Below, one piece after another: positions 34,061-45,478 of a stretch of 64,000 bases of DNA. The notes beneath the pieces are model-generated. The model was not told where the DNA came from and ran no database searches. It worked only from the letters and a program-made list of their open reading frames with translations. Every line of letters begins with the position of its first letter. Position 1 is the stretch's first letter. This DNA comes from Lasiodiplodia sp. COLG20 (taxonomy: Eukaryota; Ascomycota; Dothideomycetes; Botryosphaeriales; Botryosphaeriaceae). The stretch is from NCBI GenBank assembly GCA_009801085.1, contig VNWV01000003.1:2170001-2234000 (forward strand), given 5' to 3'. The translations under genes were made by a program, and so were the position numbers.

Positions 34061-35747
34061 TCAGCCCATCACCCTGATAATCGTCTCCACGCCCCTCGTC
34101 TGCATTCCCGCGAAAGCCGTAGCCTCATATCCAGGCGGTGCACCAGCACCACCAACGGCTTGCATTCTCTGGCTAGCCTCCAAGAAGTCAATGCTGGGCG
34201 GCGCCACGCTCCTCGGAGCGAACACTTCGTCCACTGTGGCGTCCGTCTCACTCTGCAGCGCCTGGCTCGCGGCTCGCTGGGCATGTTCGGAAGCGCCCTC
34301 TGCGCTCGCCTCGGCGGTGACTTGGATGGGCACCTTGAGGGTGACGGAAGTGGTCGCGGAGATGGACAGGCAGAGGTCGAGGCGGTAGACGCGCGAGATG
34401 AGGCAGGAGTGGAAGGTGGGGATGAAGCTCTTGTTGGCGGGCAGCTCGATGGGAATGAGGAGGTTGGCGGTGTAGTAGGGCCTGCCAGCGACGTAGGCCT
34501 CCGAAGGCTCGGGGATGTTCTTGGCGTTGGACACTGCGGAGCAGTCGCTGAGGCCGGAGTCACGGCGGGAGATGGACGGGTCGGATGCAGCGGCAATGTC
34601 GTTGGCGGTGGGCGTGTGCTTGATCCACTGGGCGCCGGCCATGCAGCGCGAGGAGAGCGGAAGGGTTTCCGAGAAGGTTCCTTGGGAGATGTCGAGCAAG
34701 ACCTGCTCGCGGGAGGGAAACTGACGGCGTGGCGTGGTGGCGTAGAAGGTTGTGACCTTCAGCTTGCTGCTAAGGCTGCCCAGCCTTGGCGGGAGGGTGT
34801 TCTCGTCGGCGGGGTCGAAGCGCAAGATAACTTTTGCAGAGGTGGTAATGGGACCAGCGTCGGGCGTGCGTGCGCCAGGAATGCGAAGGCTGCGTGGCTG
34901 CTGCGTCTCCATGACTAGCCTGCCCAGCTTTCCCTTGAAGATGCCCTTGCGGATGTTCTTCTCGCGCCTAAGCCGGTACTCGGCATCGTTGGATCCTACG
35001 ACAAGAGGTGGCTGCTCGTCAAAGGCCGGCTTCACGCGCACTTTCTTGCTCTTGTCGACAAGCGTGACAACCTTGCCATCAGTCTCGCGTTCTCGGGTGA
35101 CGGTGACCTTGATAGCGTAAGAGATCCTTGCCATGTCTGGGGTGAGATCATCGAGCAGCTTGCCACCATGGCCGGAAATGGAAGTGTCGCCCATGCTGGG
35201 AGGCACCTGCAGGTGTGCGGCGCGAACCTGGTCATTTGCGAAACGTTGACAAGCCTTTGGAAGAAGGTGGGCGGGAATGACGAAGGTGAAGGGGAACTTG
35301 TAGGTGCGACCAGCCTCAGCGATGCGGGGGGTTGGAAGCATGGACTCGTCGATGGGCTGGCGAAGCTTGAGGAACTGGTGGGTTGCGTCTGATCGCGAAG
35401 ACATGGTGGGAGCAGTTGCAAACTTGTCGACAAAAGTGCTCGATTGGCCTGTGATAACGGTTAGTCGGCTGGAGCTCGGCAGGGCTCAAGAGATACGTAC
35501 CGACAAAGGCGATCTCTATGTCGTCAAACCTGGTGTCGTGCGGGGCAGTGACAGATACCTCGCCTTCCAGCTTGTCCATGGTGGAAAATGAGGTGACGTA
35601 GCTGCCGTGCGGGCCACTCTCGCCATTCAGCGATATGTCAACGACGGGCTTGCCCTGCATGGCGAAGTTCCGCATCTTGATTGAAATAGCGCTGTTGGCG
35701 ATGGAGGGAGTGTAGGACGACATGGTGGAGGATGAGCGGCGAGACAT
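34061..35747 (-). CDS. Alpha-arrestin (ART-like trafficking adaptor) with PPxY motif
   Basis: Two exons, 35747..35501 and 35448..34061 (52-nt intron), giving 544 residues. The arrestin N-domain begins after a Ser-rich leader (GKPVVDISLNGESGPHG; later YVTSFSTMDKLEGEVSVTAP and FDDIEIAFVG, where the joining Gly codon is split). It continues with FLKLRQPIDES and YKFPFTFVIPAHLLPKACQ. A C-domain follows with RISYAIKVTVTRE and YYTANLLIPIELPANKSFIP. Near the C-terminus APPGYEA contains a PPxY motif (PPGY, residues 520-523), the docking site for WW domains of Rsp5/NEDD4 ubiquitin ligases. Fungal relatives link plasma-membrane transporters to the ligase for endocytosis. The cargo is unknown. The first ATG at 35747 is used; a second lies eight codons later. 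Confidence 0.88.
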
Positions 35748-38700
35748 TGTAGAGAGAGGTGACGAAGAGAAAAGTTATTAACAAGGTATCAAACAAAGGA
35801 CGGGATAGGCAGCCGCGGGAGCGGTGCGTGATGCACAGGGGGTTGACGCGATAGCAAGTCCGGGGTGCGGATAAAGAGTTGCAATGCTGCTACTGGCTGC
35901 CTGTTTCGGTTGAGTCTGGGGAGAAGTGAGGGGCCCCGACCGGGAGGCGACAGGCGTGTCTTATACAGCAATTGCAAAGACAGGCATGACAGCCAGTGCA
36001 AGGGCGCGAGGCTTGACATGTGCGGCGTCGATCTGAGTCACCGAGGGGAAAAAAAGGTGTCCCAAAAAGATGTGAGCTTGACCAGTTGTGGGCCGTGCGC
36101 AGGGCGTGGATGGGTGACAAGCGCGCCGCGGAGGGGCTGCCGCGCATCCAAAAGGCGCCAACGGCTCGTCTGACTCGGGAGCTTGTCGAATCCACGCCTT
36201 TTCTGCAAGCCACGCCCGGGCGCGTCAACCGCAGCTGATGCGGCCCATAGCTTTTTGCTGACATATTCCGTCCTGACAAACCTCAGCCTTATATTGTGCC
36301 ATTCTGCGGCTGATGAGGTTGTCTGGAGGCGGTCGAGAGAGCTGCAGCACTGGCGACCTCCTTACCTCGATGGTGTGCTGGCGACGGCGTCACAGTCGTA
36401 GGCCGTGCAACGGCTCGGCTCTAGACCGCGTGGGCCGCTCGTGCAGTGGTCGACACTGGAGTCATCGATGCCGACGGGGAGCGCACTGTCGGGGCCAGCT
36501 TGACCGGCGCCGTGCCGACTGCGGAGCGCCGTTCGCAACTCCCCCGCTACCGCTTTCCGTTAGCTCGCCGCCGCTCAGGGTGCCGACCATCACGTCGATG
36601 TCAGGCAACGAGAACACCTTGTGCGCTGTGCTAAGGGGCTCTTTGTTCAGGAGCCCGCCACTGCCCTCGTGAATTGACCGGTGTGTTTAGCTTATGGGCG
36701 TCGTCATTCATGCGTGTGCCTATGCCCGCGTCTCGCGTAGGGCGCGTGATTACCAAGCGCATGTTTGCACTAGTCGGCTACCCGCCTGCTCTGCTTTGGA
36801 TGTCGCCAATCGCGTCAGCCGCCATGTCAATCGTCCGTGTAACCAGGGTTCGACGCATCCACTCACCATGTCCGGAATATTGACGCCTGCTGCTGCCTCT
36901 AGTGCAGACCGTTGCTAACGACCGACAAAAGCATTTGCGCGAGCGAGGTAACCGCCTGGTTCCATAACCATATCGGCCCGTGGTTCGTGCTGACTCCGAA
37001 AGTTTCTCCCGCACGTCCAGGAGCTCACTATTGTGCTGGCGTCCAATTGCAGCTAAGTCTTCCGAAATAGAGACGTTCCATGCGCACGTGAAGCTGACTG
37101 TATCCAGTAAGCCACGAGATTCCAACATAACCCAGCCTCAACCTGGTTTGACGATTCATCGACCATTCATATCAGATTGTATAGACACCCAGCTTGAGAG
37201 TTTTTGCAGAAGCACCGAGCCTGCAGAACCATCGAAATCGGACTCGGTTGCCGATGGCGATGAAGTTGGAAAGCTTTCTCCCTTGAACAACATCTTGCAG
37301 ATACAAGATGAGACCACCATCTTGCTCATACAAAAGACATCTTGAGCCCCGGCCATGTTGTTCCTGTTCCCGCTGGAGTTGTGCTGACGTTGGTCGCGGG
37401 GAATATTCTGCGCCGAGTGACTGCGTGGATTCGCGTAAGAGAAAGCCCTACTACCCTTGTTTAGTGTTTGCGCTGACTAGGTCCTGTGATATGACAACGT
37501 TCAATCATGCAAACGCGCTACCACGCTTATCCCAACCTCTTCTGGCCGAGACTTCTCCATAGTATAGAAGTGCAGTGGTCATAGTGATGAAGTCTGCCCT
37601 GCCAATCCAAGGCGTCCGATGAATGCGTATTCGAGACCTCTACCAATAGGAAAACCGACTTTATCCTGGATGACCCGCCTAGTGGCGAATATGGATCCCG
37701 ACTGGCTTCTCGCAAGATACTGCCTCGTTGCTTCGTGATTCTCTAGTGGAGAAAAGGCGCAAGCATCGTCTCCGCCGTCACCAAACCATAGCTCGTTTGC
37801 CCCCCGTGAACGAAACTGCATGCCTTCAACGTCCAGATTTTCAATAAAACCTCATTTTCAATTATGCCCTTTGCGAAATGCCTTTGCGCGCTTCGAGTAT
37901 TCTGCACACTTTGTGGCTCCGAGGAAAAACCTAGTGAAAGAGAGGTCGTACAAGACGTGCGACGTCTGTTGATACCCGTAGAGAGTTCTTGACAAGTAAT
38001 TTCCGCAAGCGGTGCCGCTCTTGAGTAAGGCTGATGTCACGGGACGGGAGTGAGGCAAATGGCCCTCGTATCACGGTGGAGACCAGCCAGAGAGAGGTGT
38101 TGTCATCTTAGCGGGGTTTCCTGAGCTGATGCCCTAGTTTCCGCAATATCATCCCCGGATGGATTGAGAAAAGATGGCCACGTTTGTAGGTTGAGAAGTG
38201 AAACGTGAATGGAAGGTCAGGGTAGGGACGTAGCATCCTTCGCCCCACTTGGCAAGCGTGGCTATGGGTATCCTAAACGGTCGGCCAAGAGGCTCAGAAA
38301 CGTCCATATCGATGCGACGAGGCTGGGTTGGGAAAGGTGAAGACGATTGGCGAGACGAAAGGGCGCCTGGTACGGTCGACAGTGATTGCGCTAGCCGAGT
38401 TTGGTCCGATAAGCGAAATAGGCAGGGGTGTCACTAACCACCGGCCGCCAGCTGTCACTCTGACACCCTCTGCGCCTCAAGCCCCATAACTGATCCTCCA
38501 CACATACCACAAACTCTATCTACGACCAGCCCAGTGGAAGCGTGCCCTGACGGAAATTGTCATCAGTCCGGCAGGACACCCCGGCCAATGGCGCAGCTCC
38601 GCCTGCGTGCCCGAGCTGCATCTTCCCTGGGAATGATACTCGAAACCTTTGCTGTCTCTTCGAAGCGCGTCATTGTCAATGCACCATCTCGGTGACTACT

Positions 38701-39284
38701 GTTCCAGCCACACTCTGCCTCATTTACGGCATGAGAGTGATGTGAGAACAGCGAAAATGTGCACGCCTGCGTCTCGCGAACCACAGAAGCTGACATATCC
38801 TTAGAAGTTAATACGCCTACGTCAATTGCTGCATGCTCGTCCATGCGTGTAACAAAGCTTTGTACCCGGATTAGGATGCAGTTCTCAGCCGGGTCCTTGG
38901 GCGATCAAAGGGGAACCCCATCCTTCAGCCCTGCGTTAATCCCGTCAACGCCTGCTTGCTCTCTCGAACGGTTTAGTGATCTAAAAAAAAAAAAAAGAGG
39001 ATAGCAAAAGCAGGCGCCACACGGGTCCATGGGCTGGGCCGCCCGCCTCGACGCCCAGGAATGATTAGGTCCAAGTTACGTGTTCGTTGTCACAGCATGC
39101 CGCTCGGCCTCGTCCCGGAAAACCTTGTCCTTGTCCCTGAGCATCATCGGTTATGCGGAGTTAGGGCTGCCAGCCAGTGCTTAGCATATTTTACTCGATC
39201 CGTCCGCAATGTTATTCCCAGACCTTCATCTTTCGACTCGCACATGTCCTTCGTTTCCATTTGCAGAACTAACCGAGAGACACG
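35748..39284. other. Gene-poor 3.5-kb interval
   Basis: Upstream sequence of both the arrestin gene (minus) and the membrane-protein gene at 39285 (plus). Short open frames on both strands, none with an ATG plus domain or splice continuity. A pure A run lies near 38982-38995. No RNA gene or repeat recognised. Confidence 0.45.
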
Positions 39285-40259
39285 ATGACGACCAAGCAAA
39301 TGGACGACGGCCCTCTTCTCCCTCAAACCGTATTCGACCCCAATGGCCGGTCGCGACCGCTCGTGGCCATGCCTGGGCGAGTTGGAAGTGTACGGAGAAA
39401 TCAACCTGCCACTCGACCCATTCGACCGGACGCACACGATAGTTTCAGAGCATCCTACGTCCCGCTTGATGAGTCGGGATCCACGAACACGTCAACTCAG
39501 ACCTCTCCTACACCTATAAGACAACCTGCTCAAGCCGTAATCCCGCCTCTGGACTTGGGAAACACCAGCCTTGGACTCAACGACCACAACACCTCGCCCT
39601 CAGTCGTGTCCTTCTTGAATCAGAACGGCTTTCCACAGCCACAAGTTCCTCAGCAATCAAACACAACTGTGGTTGGGCGATGCACCTACGAGGTCAGCTT
39701 GGACCGCGGCTACTTCAACAACTTCCTTCCATCTCCGAAAGAGCCCGAGAGATACCAAGGGCTCAGCTGGCACATGAACAAAAGTCCTTTGGTTAACGAC
39801 TCCAAGGATATTCCCGAACACATGTCTGCCATATCTTCGACTCGCTCTGCAGAGAGCAACACGTCCCTCATGAAAGGCAGCTCTGGGTTTGAGAAGAGCG
39901 TGGAAGACCTCACACTGATGCAACGGGCACGGAAAGCAAAATTGACGACAATTGTACTTGCCATTATCGCCATCGTTCTCTTCCTCGAGGAATGCGTCAT
40001 GGGCGCGGTGTGGGCATTGCTGCTCTCCAAACGGTCCAACGGGGCAAACGCCTTTGCAAGAGGTTACTTCGAGAGCAAGGCCATGAACTTCGTTGGATCA
40101 GCCATCGGAGCTCTCCTTGGACTCACAATCCAATGGTTCCTCCACCCGAAGCTCTCCCAAAGCCGGATAGCACTCCAGTTATGGAGCTTTGTACTCATCT
40201 TCCTGATCTACATGGGCTGCTGCATTGCGGCGGGCATGGCCAAGAGACTTGAATATTGA
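39285..40259 (+). CDS. Membrane protein with three C-terminal TM segments, unknown function
   Basis: Intronless, 324 residues. The first ~215 residues are polar and low-complexity (Pro, Ser, Asn, Gln), including SGSTNTSTQTSPTPIRQPA, CTYEVSLDRGYFNNFLPSP and EPERYQGLSWHM. The rest holds three hydrophobic helices: TTIVLAIIAIVLFLEECVMG (about 222-248), a segment in MNFVGSAIGALLGLTIQWFL (about 265-285) and LWSFVLIFLIYMGCCIAAGM (about 298-320). The topology suggests a long cytosolic tail followed by a small membrane domain. No family recognised. ATG at 39285 is preceded by CACG and is the first in frame. It could be a lineage-specific gene. Confidence 0.75.
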   Translation: MTTKQMDDGPLLPQTVFDPNGRSRPLVAMPGRVGSVRRNQPATRPIRPDAHDSFRASYVPLDESGSTNTSTQTSPTPIRQPAQAVIPPLDLGNTSLGLNDHNTSPSVVSFLNQNGFPQPQVPQQSNTTVVGRCTYEVSLDRGYFNNFLPSPKEPERYQGLSWHMNKSPLVNDSKDIPEHMSAISSTRSAESNTSLMKGSSGFEKSVEDLTLMQRARKAKLTTIVLAIIAIVLFLEECVMGAVWALLLSKRSNGANAFARGYFESKAMNFVGSAIGALLGLTIQWFLHPKLSQSRIALQLWSFVLIFLIYMGCCIAAGMAKRLEY

Positions 40260-42280
40260 CCATTGCCCCTTCTGTCTTTGATGCTCTTCTCTTCTTTCTG
40301 TCTTTCGTCTAGCTCTTGCACGCTGACTCTTTCCTTTCTTTTCGCTTTTCCTTTCTTGTTTTTGGCGGGGTGCTTCGGCAGTTGCCGAAGAAAGAAAGAA
40401 AGACTTAACGAGGTGGGATTCTACGATACCCTTTTCAGCAACCAAGCTCTTCGCTTCTAGTCGATCTAACCGACCTCGCCTCAACTCAGCTGACCCTCCT
40501 CATCCGCATTCGACATGTACATGCGACTGGGTGGATCGTGACGAATGCACGAGAAGCTTTTGGACCGGTATCTCTCCCTCCGCAGATACATCCGCTGGAC
40601 CCTTGCATGCACACGAAACGGGCCGGCCAGTAAAGGTATGGATCGCGGCGTAGGGTCGTGGGAAAGGTCATAGCACGATGCACCAGACGTCGGCTGTTTC
40701 CGCAAGACCCCGCATTACCTCTCAAACGGACCTCATGTTTCAATGGGATGGTGGAGTCCATGTAGGAATACTCGTGACCAGAGACTTCCGAGACAGCAGT
40801 CAGCAGGGCGATTTCCCCTTTGTTTTCCCGCTAGACTGAGTCATTTCAACTGGGGATTTTGAAGCTTCGCACTATACATATTTCCGTTTTGTTCCGTAAT
40901 AGCGTAGTTAGCGAATAGCAACATCAGCTTTGATATTACTCGTCGGAGAGCTGTTGGGCCCACAAAATGATGGTCCAGGAAATGGGAAATATGTGTTCTA
41001 GGCCACATGATGAGCGGTTTTAAAAGCGCTGTGAGGGCGTGAAAAATGAGCGTGCGCGTTTGCAGCAGGTTTGAAACGAATGGGTGATGCGGCGGAAGGT
41101 CTGGCCGGCGGGCAAGGGTATCCGTATATAGTAAGAGAGAGCAGTGGCCCCACTGAGGCGCCTAAATCGCGCTGCATGCTTAGCTCGCGCCCCAAGCTTT
41201 TTTGTCCCTGCCCCTGCCTATCCGCGGCTCCTTATTGATGAATGAGGCATCGGCGGCGGCTGACGCCATCATCGACGTCGGGCGTCCCGCCGACGATGCG
41301 CTGTCGCTGTGGTTTTTTCTACCCCACTGCTGCTGGAATGCGCGCCTGATCGGCGTAGATCCGCGGCGCATCGACTCTGGCGCTTGCGGAGCGCTGGCCA
41401 CGACCGCGGCACCGGGCCAGGCACACGGCCTGAGGTCAATTTACTCTGGCCTCGTGAGCGGACAGCCAATGGCGCGTGATTTTGCAGAGGGTCCATCTCG
41501 CTAACGACGCTGAGCGGGAGTGCCGCAGCGGCGCAATTGGCCAGGTGCTGGCTGCGCCGCTGACGACCCGCTTTCCGCAGGCTTCTCCGGGGGAGCTGAG
41601 AGGAACGTACGATCACGCACATCATCTGATGGGGCGCGAAGCGTGCTTGGTTGCTAGCCGCTCTGTCAAACGGGCTGGTGGTTCGGTGGCCAGCGCGGTG
41701 CGGGCGCTCATTGGGCGGCGGGGCAGCAGGGATGGCCGCTCTAGCTTAGGCCTCCGGGCGCGTAGCTACCGCACTTCCTCTCTTGGGCGGCCGACGCGAC
41801 TACACCCACACGCCCACACACGCCGGCAGTATGAGCTCGTTTGCAGAGAGACGGCGGCCGGCGGTGGGTACCCGGCTGCTTCGACTAGCAGCCCGAGGCC
41901 TGCGTATAACCCGCCGGCGTCCCATGGGAGACGCTGCTTTCCTCTCACTTACTTTTTTGCTATTTTCTTACTTTCTGCTGTGCTTGTGTAGCTGCAGCCT
42001 CTGACGTCTGCTGCCTGGCCGTCATTCGAGTTGAGAGTTAGCCTTGCTGCGTTTCTGCCTTAGCTGTGGCTGTGGCCGCATTAGCCAGCACTCAGCCTGT
42101 CCCTACCATACTTCTTTACCTTCTTGAAACTCTGTTGGCTCCCATTTCTCTGGACCCCATCCCTCTCCTCTCCTCTTGAGCACACGCACTGCCAATCCTC
42201 CACTTTTCCAGCGCTTCTCTCAAACACTTGTTTCGTTCCCCGTCCATCCACTCAACCAAGAACAACCAACGGCCATCACC
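40260..42280. other. Intergenic, 2 kb
   Basis: 3' flank of the membrane-protein gene (T/C-rich, a short AAGA repeat near 40390), then a GC-rich stretch and a CT-rich promoter before 42281. No coding or RNA feature supported. Confidence 0.5.
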
Positions 42281-43399
42281 ATGGCCGCGTACCACCAAAG
42301 CGCCTCCCGTCCGGCCTCATCCGCCAGCAGCCACCATCCCCAACTCCGCCTCCCGCTCTCCCACCACGGCCTCCCGCGCGCCCCCACCTCGCCCGAGAGC
42401 AGTTACAGCAGCCGTTCGCAGCGCTACGAGCCGCTTTCCAAGAACGCCACTACCGCCGCCACCTCTTCCTCCTCGCTTCGCCTGCACCATCACCACCGTC
42501 AAGAGAGCAGTGCACGCAACAGCGCCAGCATCACTCGTCTCTCCAGCCCCAAGGATCGCCACTACTCTTCCAGTGACGAATACGAGGACGAGGACGAGTA
42601 CGATGACGATGACCTCGTCTACGATGATGACTACGACCACCACCGCCGTTCTTACGCCACCTCCTCGCCGCCCTCGCCTTCGTCGTTGTCGCCGCCACGC
42701 ACCCCCGGCCACTTCTTCCGTCTCTCCGTCGCCTCGACGAAGACGGACGTCGACGCCCCGCCGTCTCCGCCCATGACGCCCTTCTCACCCGGCGCTTTCC
42801 CGGGCACCGAGGCGGAGGCGCGGAGGAGGGAGCAGCAGCAGCCCGTTCAATGCTGTCCTCACTGCAGCTTGCAGCAGCAGAACCATCACCATCCGATTCT
42901 GCCACCATTGTCCACCAAGTCTGCCGCCGTCACCGCCGCCGCTGCAAGGCTTCAGGCGCAGCAGCAGCTCTCCGCCGGCGTTCAGCGCGCTCGCTCTATG
43001 GACGAGATACCCAGTCCGATCCGGCGGATGATGTCGACGCGGAGCGTCGGCGGCAGCAGCACGATGAAGAAGACCTCAGGGCACGGCGATGATGAGCAGC
43101 AGCAACAGTACGACGATGACGACGACATCATCGATCCGGCGGTGCAGAGGGGTTTTGGCAGTGTTGCAGCTAATAGGAGCGCCGCACGGCCGCAGTCATC
43201 TTCGTCGGCGTCGGTTTCGGTAGCCGCACCGCCGTCGTTCGCGGTTAAGTTTGGGAAAAAGATTAGGCAGAAGCTGAGTGTTGGCCCGGCTGGGGCCGAG
43301 ACGCGGCCTTCTTCGAAGAGGGAGAGTGGGGCCGGGAGGACGTCTAGCAGGAAGGTGGAGTATGAGGAGATGGAGGACATGCATTGGTCTGAGATATGA
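42281..43399 (+). CDS. Low-complexity (disordered) protein, unknown function
   Basis: Intronless, 372 residues, starting at the CACCATGG ATG of 42281; the frame is open further upstream but without an ATG. Almost entirely disordered: Ser/His/Pro/Arg-rich N-terminus, an acidic EYEDEDEYDDDDLVYDDDYD block near 105-125, TPGHFFRLSVASTKTDVDAP with PPSPPMTPFSP, a compact PVQCCPHCSLQQQ cysteine motif, Gln-rich stretches and QRARSMDEIPSPIRRMMSTR. The basic patch FAVKFGKKIRQKLSVGP and a terminal EYEEMEDMHWSEI follow. The late conserved-looking modules may be peptide motifs for kinases or partners. No named family recognised. Codon bias supports coding over its whole length. Confidence 0.75.
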   Translation: MAAYHQSASRPASSASSHHPQLRLPLSHHGLPRAPTSPESSYSSRSQRYEPLSKNATTAATSSSSLRLHHHHRQESSARNSASITRLSSPKDRHYSSSDEYEDEDEYDDDDLVYDDDYDHHRRSYATSSPPSPSSLSPPRTPGHFFRLSVASTKTDVDAPPSPPMTPFSPGAFPGTEAEARRREQQQPVQCCPHCSLQQQNHHHPILPPLSTKSAAVTAAAARLQAQQQLSAGVQRARSMDEIPSPIRRMMSTRSVGGSSTMKKTSGHGDDEQQQQYDDDDDIIDPAVQRGFGSVAANRSAARPQSSSSASVSVAAPPSFAVKFGKKIRQKLSVGPAGAETRPSSKRESGAGRTSSRKVEYEEMEDMHWSEI

Positions 43400-44067
43400 G
43401 GGGCCCTTGTTTTGCGACACCACGCGGTCGTTAATGCGCTCATTTAACTCGTGCGGGGAGTTCCAAGATTCGGAACTCTACGCCAACGCTCATTGCTATC
43501 ATACAGAACACACAAGGATGGGCACGCCAGGGAAGAAGCTTCGTCGAAGGAACTTGCCGGTACAGTTTCCCACTGTTCCACTTTCAGAGAAGCACTTCCC
43601 GAGAACATTGTCATGTCAGCCGCACATGACTCGCCATCACTGGCCATCGCTTTCACTCTTTACCTGCTGTTACGGTTCAGCCACAGGGTCTTCTGGGAGG
43701 CTTGTAATCACACGCTCTTTCTTGTATTCTCTAAATCTGGCGTTTCACGGAGAGTCTGGGCTGGCTTTCTGGTCTCTCGTGTATATTTTTCCTACACATT
43801 CCTTCCCTTGCTCGGCGCTAAGGAGTATGAGAGTTGGATATGCTATTCCAATGGAATCAGGATAAGTTGGTGTATCGCTAAATTGCATGTATTCGAGCTA
43901 TGAGAATCATGGAAGCGGGTAGATGGCATGAGCTAGATTGAGTTACCAGAACTTAGATCAAGAAGGTTATATGTCAAGCGATGAGCACTATTCAGAGGTT
44001 GGGGCCGAATGTCTCGCTCCCCAACAGCATGGTCGACCAGTGGTTTGCCCACCATGGTGCCTGGCAA
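43400..44067. other. Intergenic
   Basis: 3' flank of the disordered-protein gene; several overlapping short frames but no supported gene. Confidence 0.5.
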
Positions 44068-44308
44068 CAGCAGCGGTAAAATGAGTTGCTTATTTGCTCT
44101 CCCAGTATTTCAGAACACATTGAGTATGTACAGAAGAGTATTGTCACCGAAGGATAGCATAATAATAATACATCCACATCATCTGGACGACAGCTTCCAC
44201 TACTCCTAATGACTGCCTTGTGGGGGAAAAAATGAATTTGCTGACACATTTACGGCTTGCTCCAGGGTCCTGCCATTCTTCGCGCTAACCTTCGGCTAAA
44301 ATACCCCT
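44068..44308 (-). mobile_element. MITE-like element, copy D (degraded)
   Basis: The right end reads CATTCTTCGCGCTAACCTTC then GGCTAAAATACCCCTGT, the inverse of the 5' end of copies B and C. The hairpin's right arm (CATCTGGACGACAGCTTC, ending 44197) is clear. A weak left arm, GAAGAGTATTGTCACCG at 44133, starts exactly where the 25-15-25 geometry predicts. The left terminus near 44068 (GCAGCGGTAAAATGAG) is only suggestive. It is the most diverged of the four copies. Confidence 0.55.
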
Positions 44309-44373
44309 GTAGATATGTAGGGTAAGCGAGGCCCAAAAAGCGATCGATGCACCAACAAAACAAAAAACTACAA

Positions 44374-44493
44374 AACGTACAACAGCCGGGATTCCCCAAT
44401 GGTCACCCACTTGAGTACTAATCGGCCGGTTCGCAGCTTAAGTACGGCTGAGCGGACGGGAAGCCCTGCATTCTGCGACCTATGGTCGTGCGT
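44374..44493 (-). rRNA. 5S ribosomal RNA
   Basis: Read on the minus strand, about 120 nt: starts ACGCACGACCATAGG, then GGGCTTCCCGTCCGCTCAGC, CGTACTTAAGC, GATTAGTACTCAAGTGGGTG, ACCATTGGGGAATCCCG and ends TGTTGTACGTT. These are the canonical ascomycete 5S segments, including the internal control region (Pol III A box, intermediate element and C box). A TTTT-rich run follows immediately (minus strand, from about 44373 down), as a Pol III terminator. It stands alone, as expected for the dispersed 5S genes of filamentous ascomycetes. Exact ends may be off by one or two bases. Confidence 0.92.
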
Positions 44494-44951
44494 GAAAGAC
44501 GGTGTTGAAAATTTGGATTATATTTTTCAGTCAACAGACAGTCGCCTGGCTGTCCATTGCGAATTAACTGATTGACATGCAATCAAGTATCAGTTCGCTG
44601 CGCGGTACCTATTTTATTGTTCTATAAACCACGAAGGCCAACGAAAAGCGATCAAGGAATTCCTCAAGGACGGTGCCTTCGGCTACATGAATCGGTTCGC
44701 TCTCTCGCCGACGACTGGCAACGATACGCCAGATGCTAAAACCCAAGAAAACCCATGCTAAAATGAACTTATCTTAACAAAAATATCTCCAGATGAGGGC
44801 CAAACAATATGTGAGGATACCCGGAATTACAAAACTGGTGCCTAGCGAAACACGACAACCGATGGTCCAAGATATTGCACCACCTTTTCATCTCAAACAA
44901 TAGTCTCAAATACCTCCACTTCAGTTCCCTACCCGTCAATAGGCACCACAA
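44494..44951. other. Intergenic, 5S upstream
   Basis: AT-rich spacer upstream of the 5S gene. Nothing else recognised. Confidence 0.45.
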
Positions 44952-45240
44952 TCATGAATACGACTCATCCAACCAACGCATCACCCGCACCAAATTCTCC
45001 CTCACAATCACCTTCACATTCCACAACTCACCACGCCCGATCCCGCTCTTCAAAACATCCTCCCCCTTCCTCCAACAGTTGACAGCCCTCACATCACCCA
45101 GTCTCGCATTCACCAACGCCCGCACCGGCGCCGCGGCGCCCCGACCGGCCTTCCAAAGGAACAGCCATCCAAGATGCAGACTCGGCCGGAGCCACAACGA
45201 CGACGACGATGACGACGGCCCACCATACCCGCACGAGAAG
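44952..45240 (-). other. Coding-like fragment, possible relic or last exon
   Basis: A minus-strand frame ending in TGA at 44952 shows strong codon periodicity: GAAAPVRALVNARLGDVRAV, NCWRKGEDVLKSGIGRGELW and NVKVIVRENLVRVMRWLDES. There is no ATG start, and an in-frame stop lies shortly upstream of about 45240. It may be a decayed gene fragment or a terminal exon of the gene upstream on the same strand (45479-47167), but I could not find a splice pair that joins them. No family recognised. Confidence 0.25.
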
Positions 45241-45478
45241 CCGCTCGCTCACCTGCAGCGAGGGGGCTTGGATATGGTTGATACTGTTAGGCTATGGGCG
45301 TAGAAAACAAGTAAGTATTGTTTTATATTCTACCGGTTATCATACCTTATTTCTAAACCAAACTTGCTAATGAAAAGAAAGAAGTCAAAGGCTAAAATGA
45401 AGTATATACGCCAAATTCACTGCAATAGCTTCGGCTCATAACTATATACAAAGGTAGTAAACTTGCGGCTTACCGACC

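Noticed and set aside
34043..34918. Plus-strand open frame of 291 codons opposite the arrestin gene
   Set aside because: Antisense shadow with Gly/Val-rich composition; the arrestin fold and PPxY motif are on the minus strand.
36836..36870. Possible tRNA T-arm-like GGTTCGA string
   Set aside because: No matching acceptor stem or anticodon arm could be formed around it; other GTTCGA occurrences in the window also fail.
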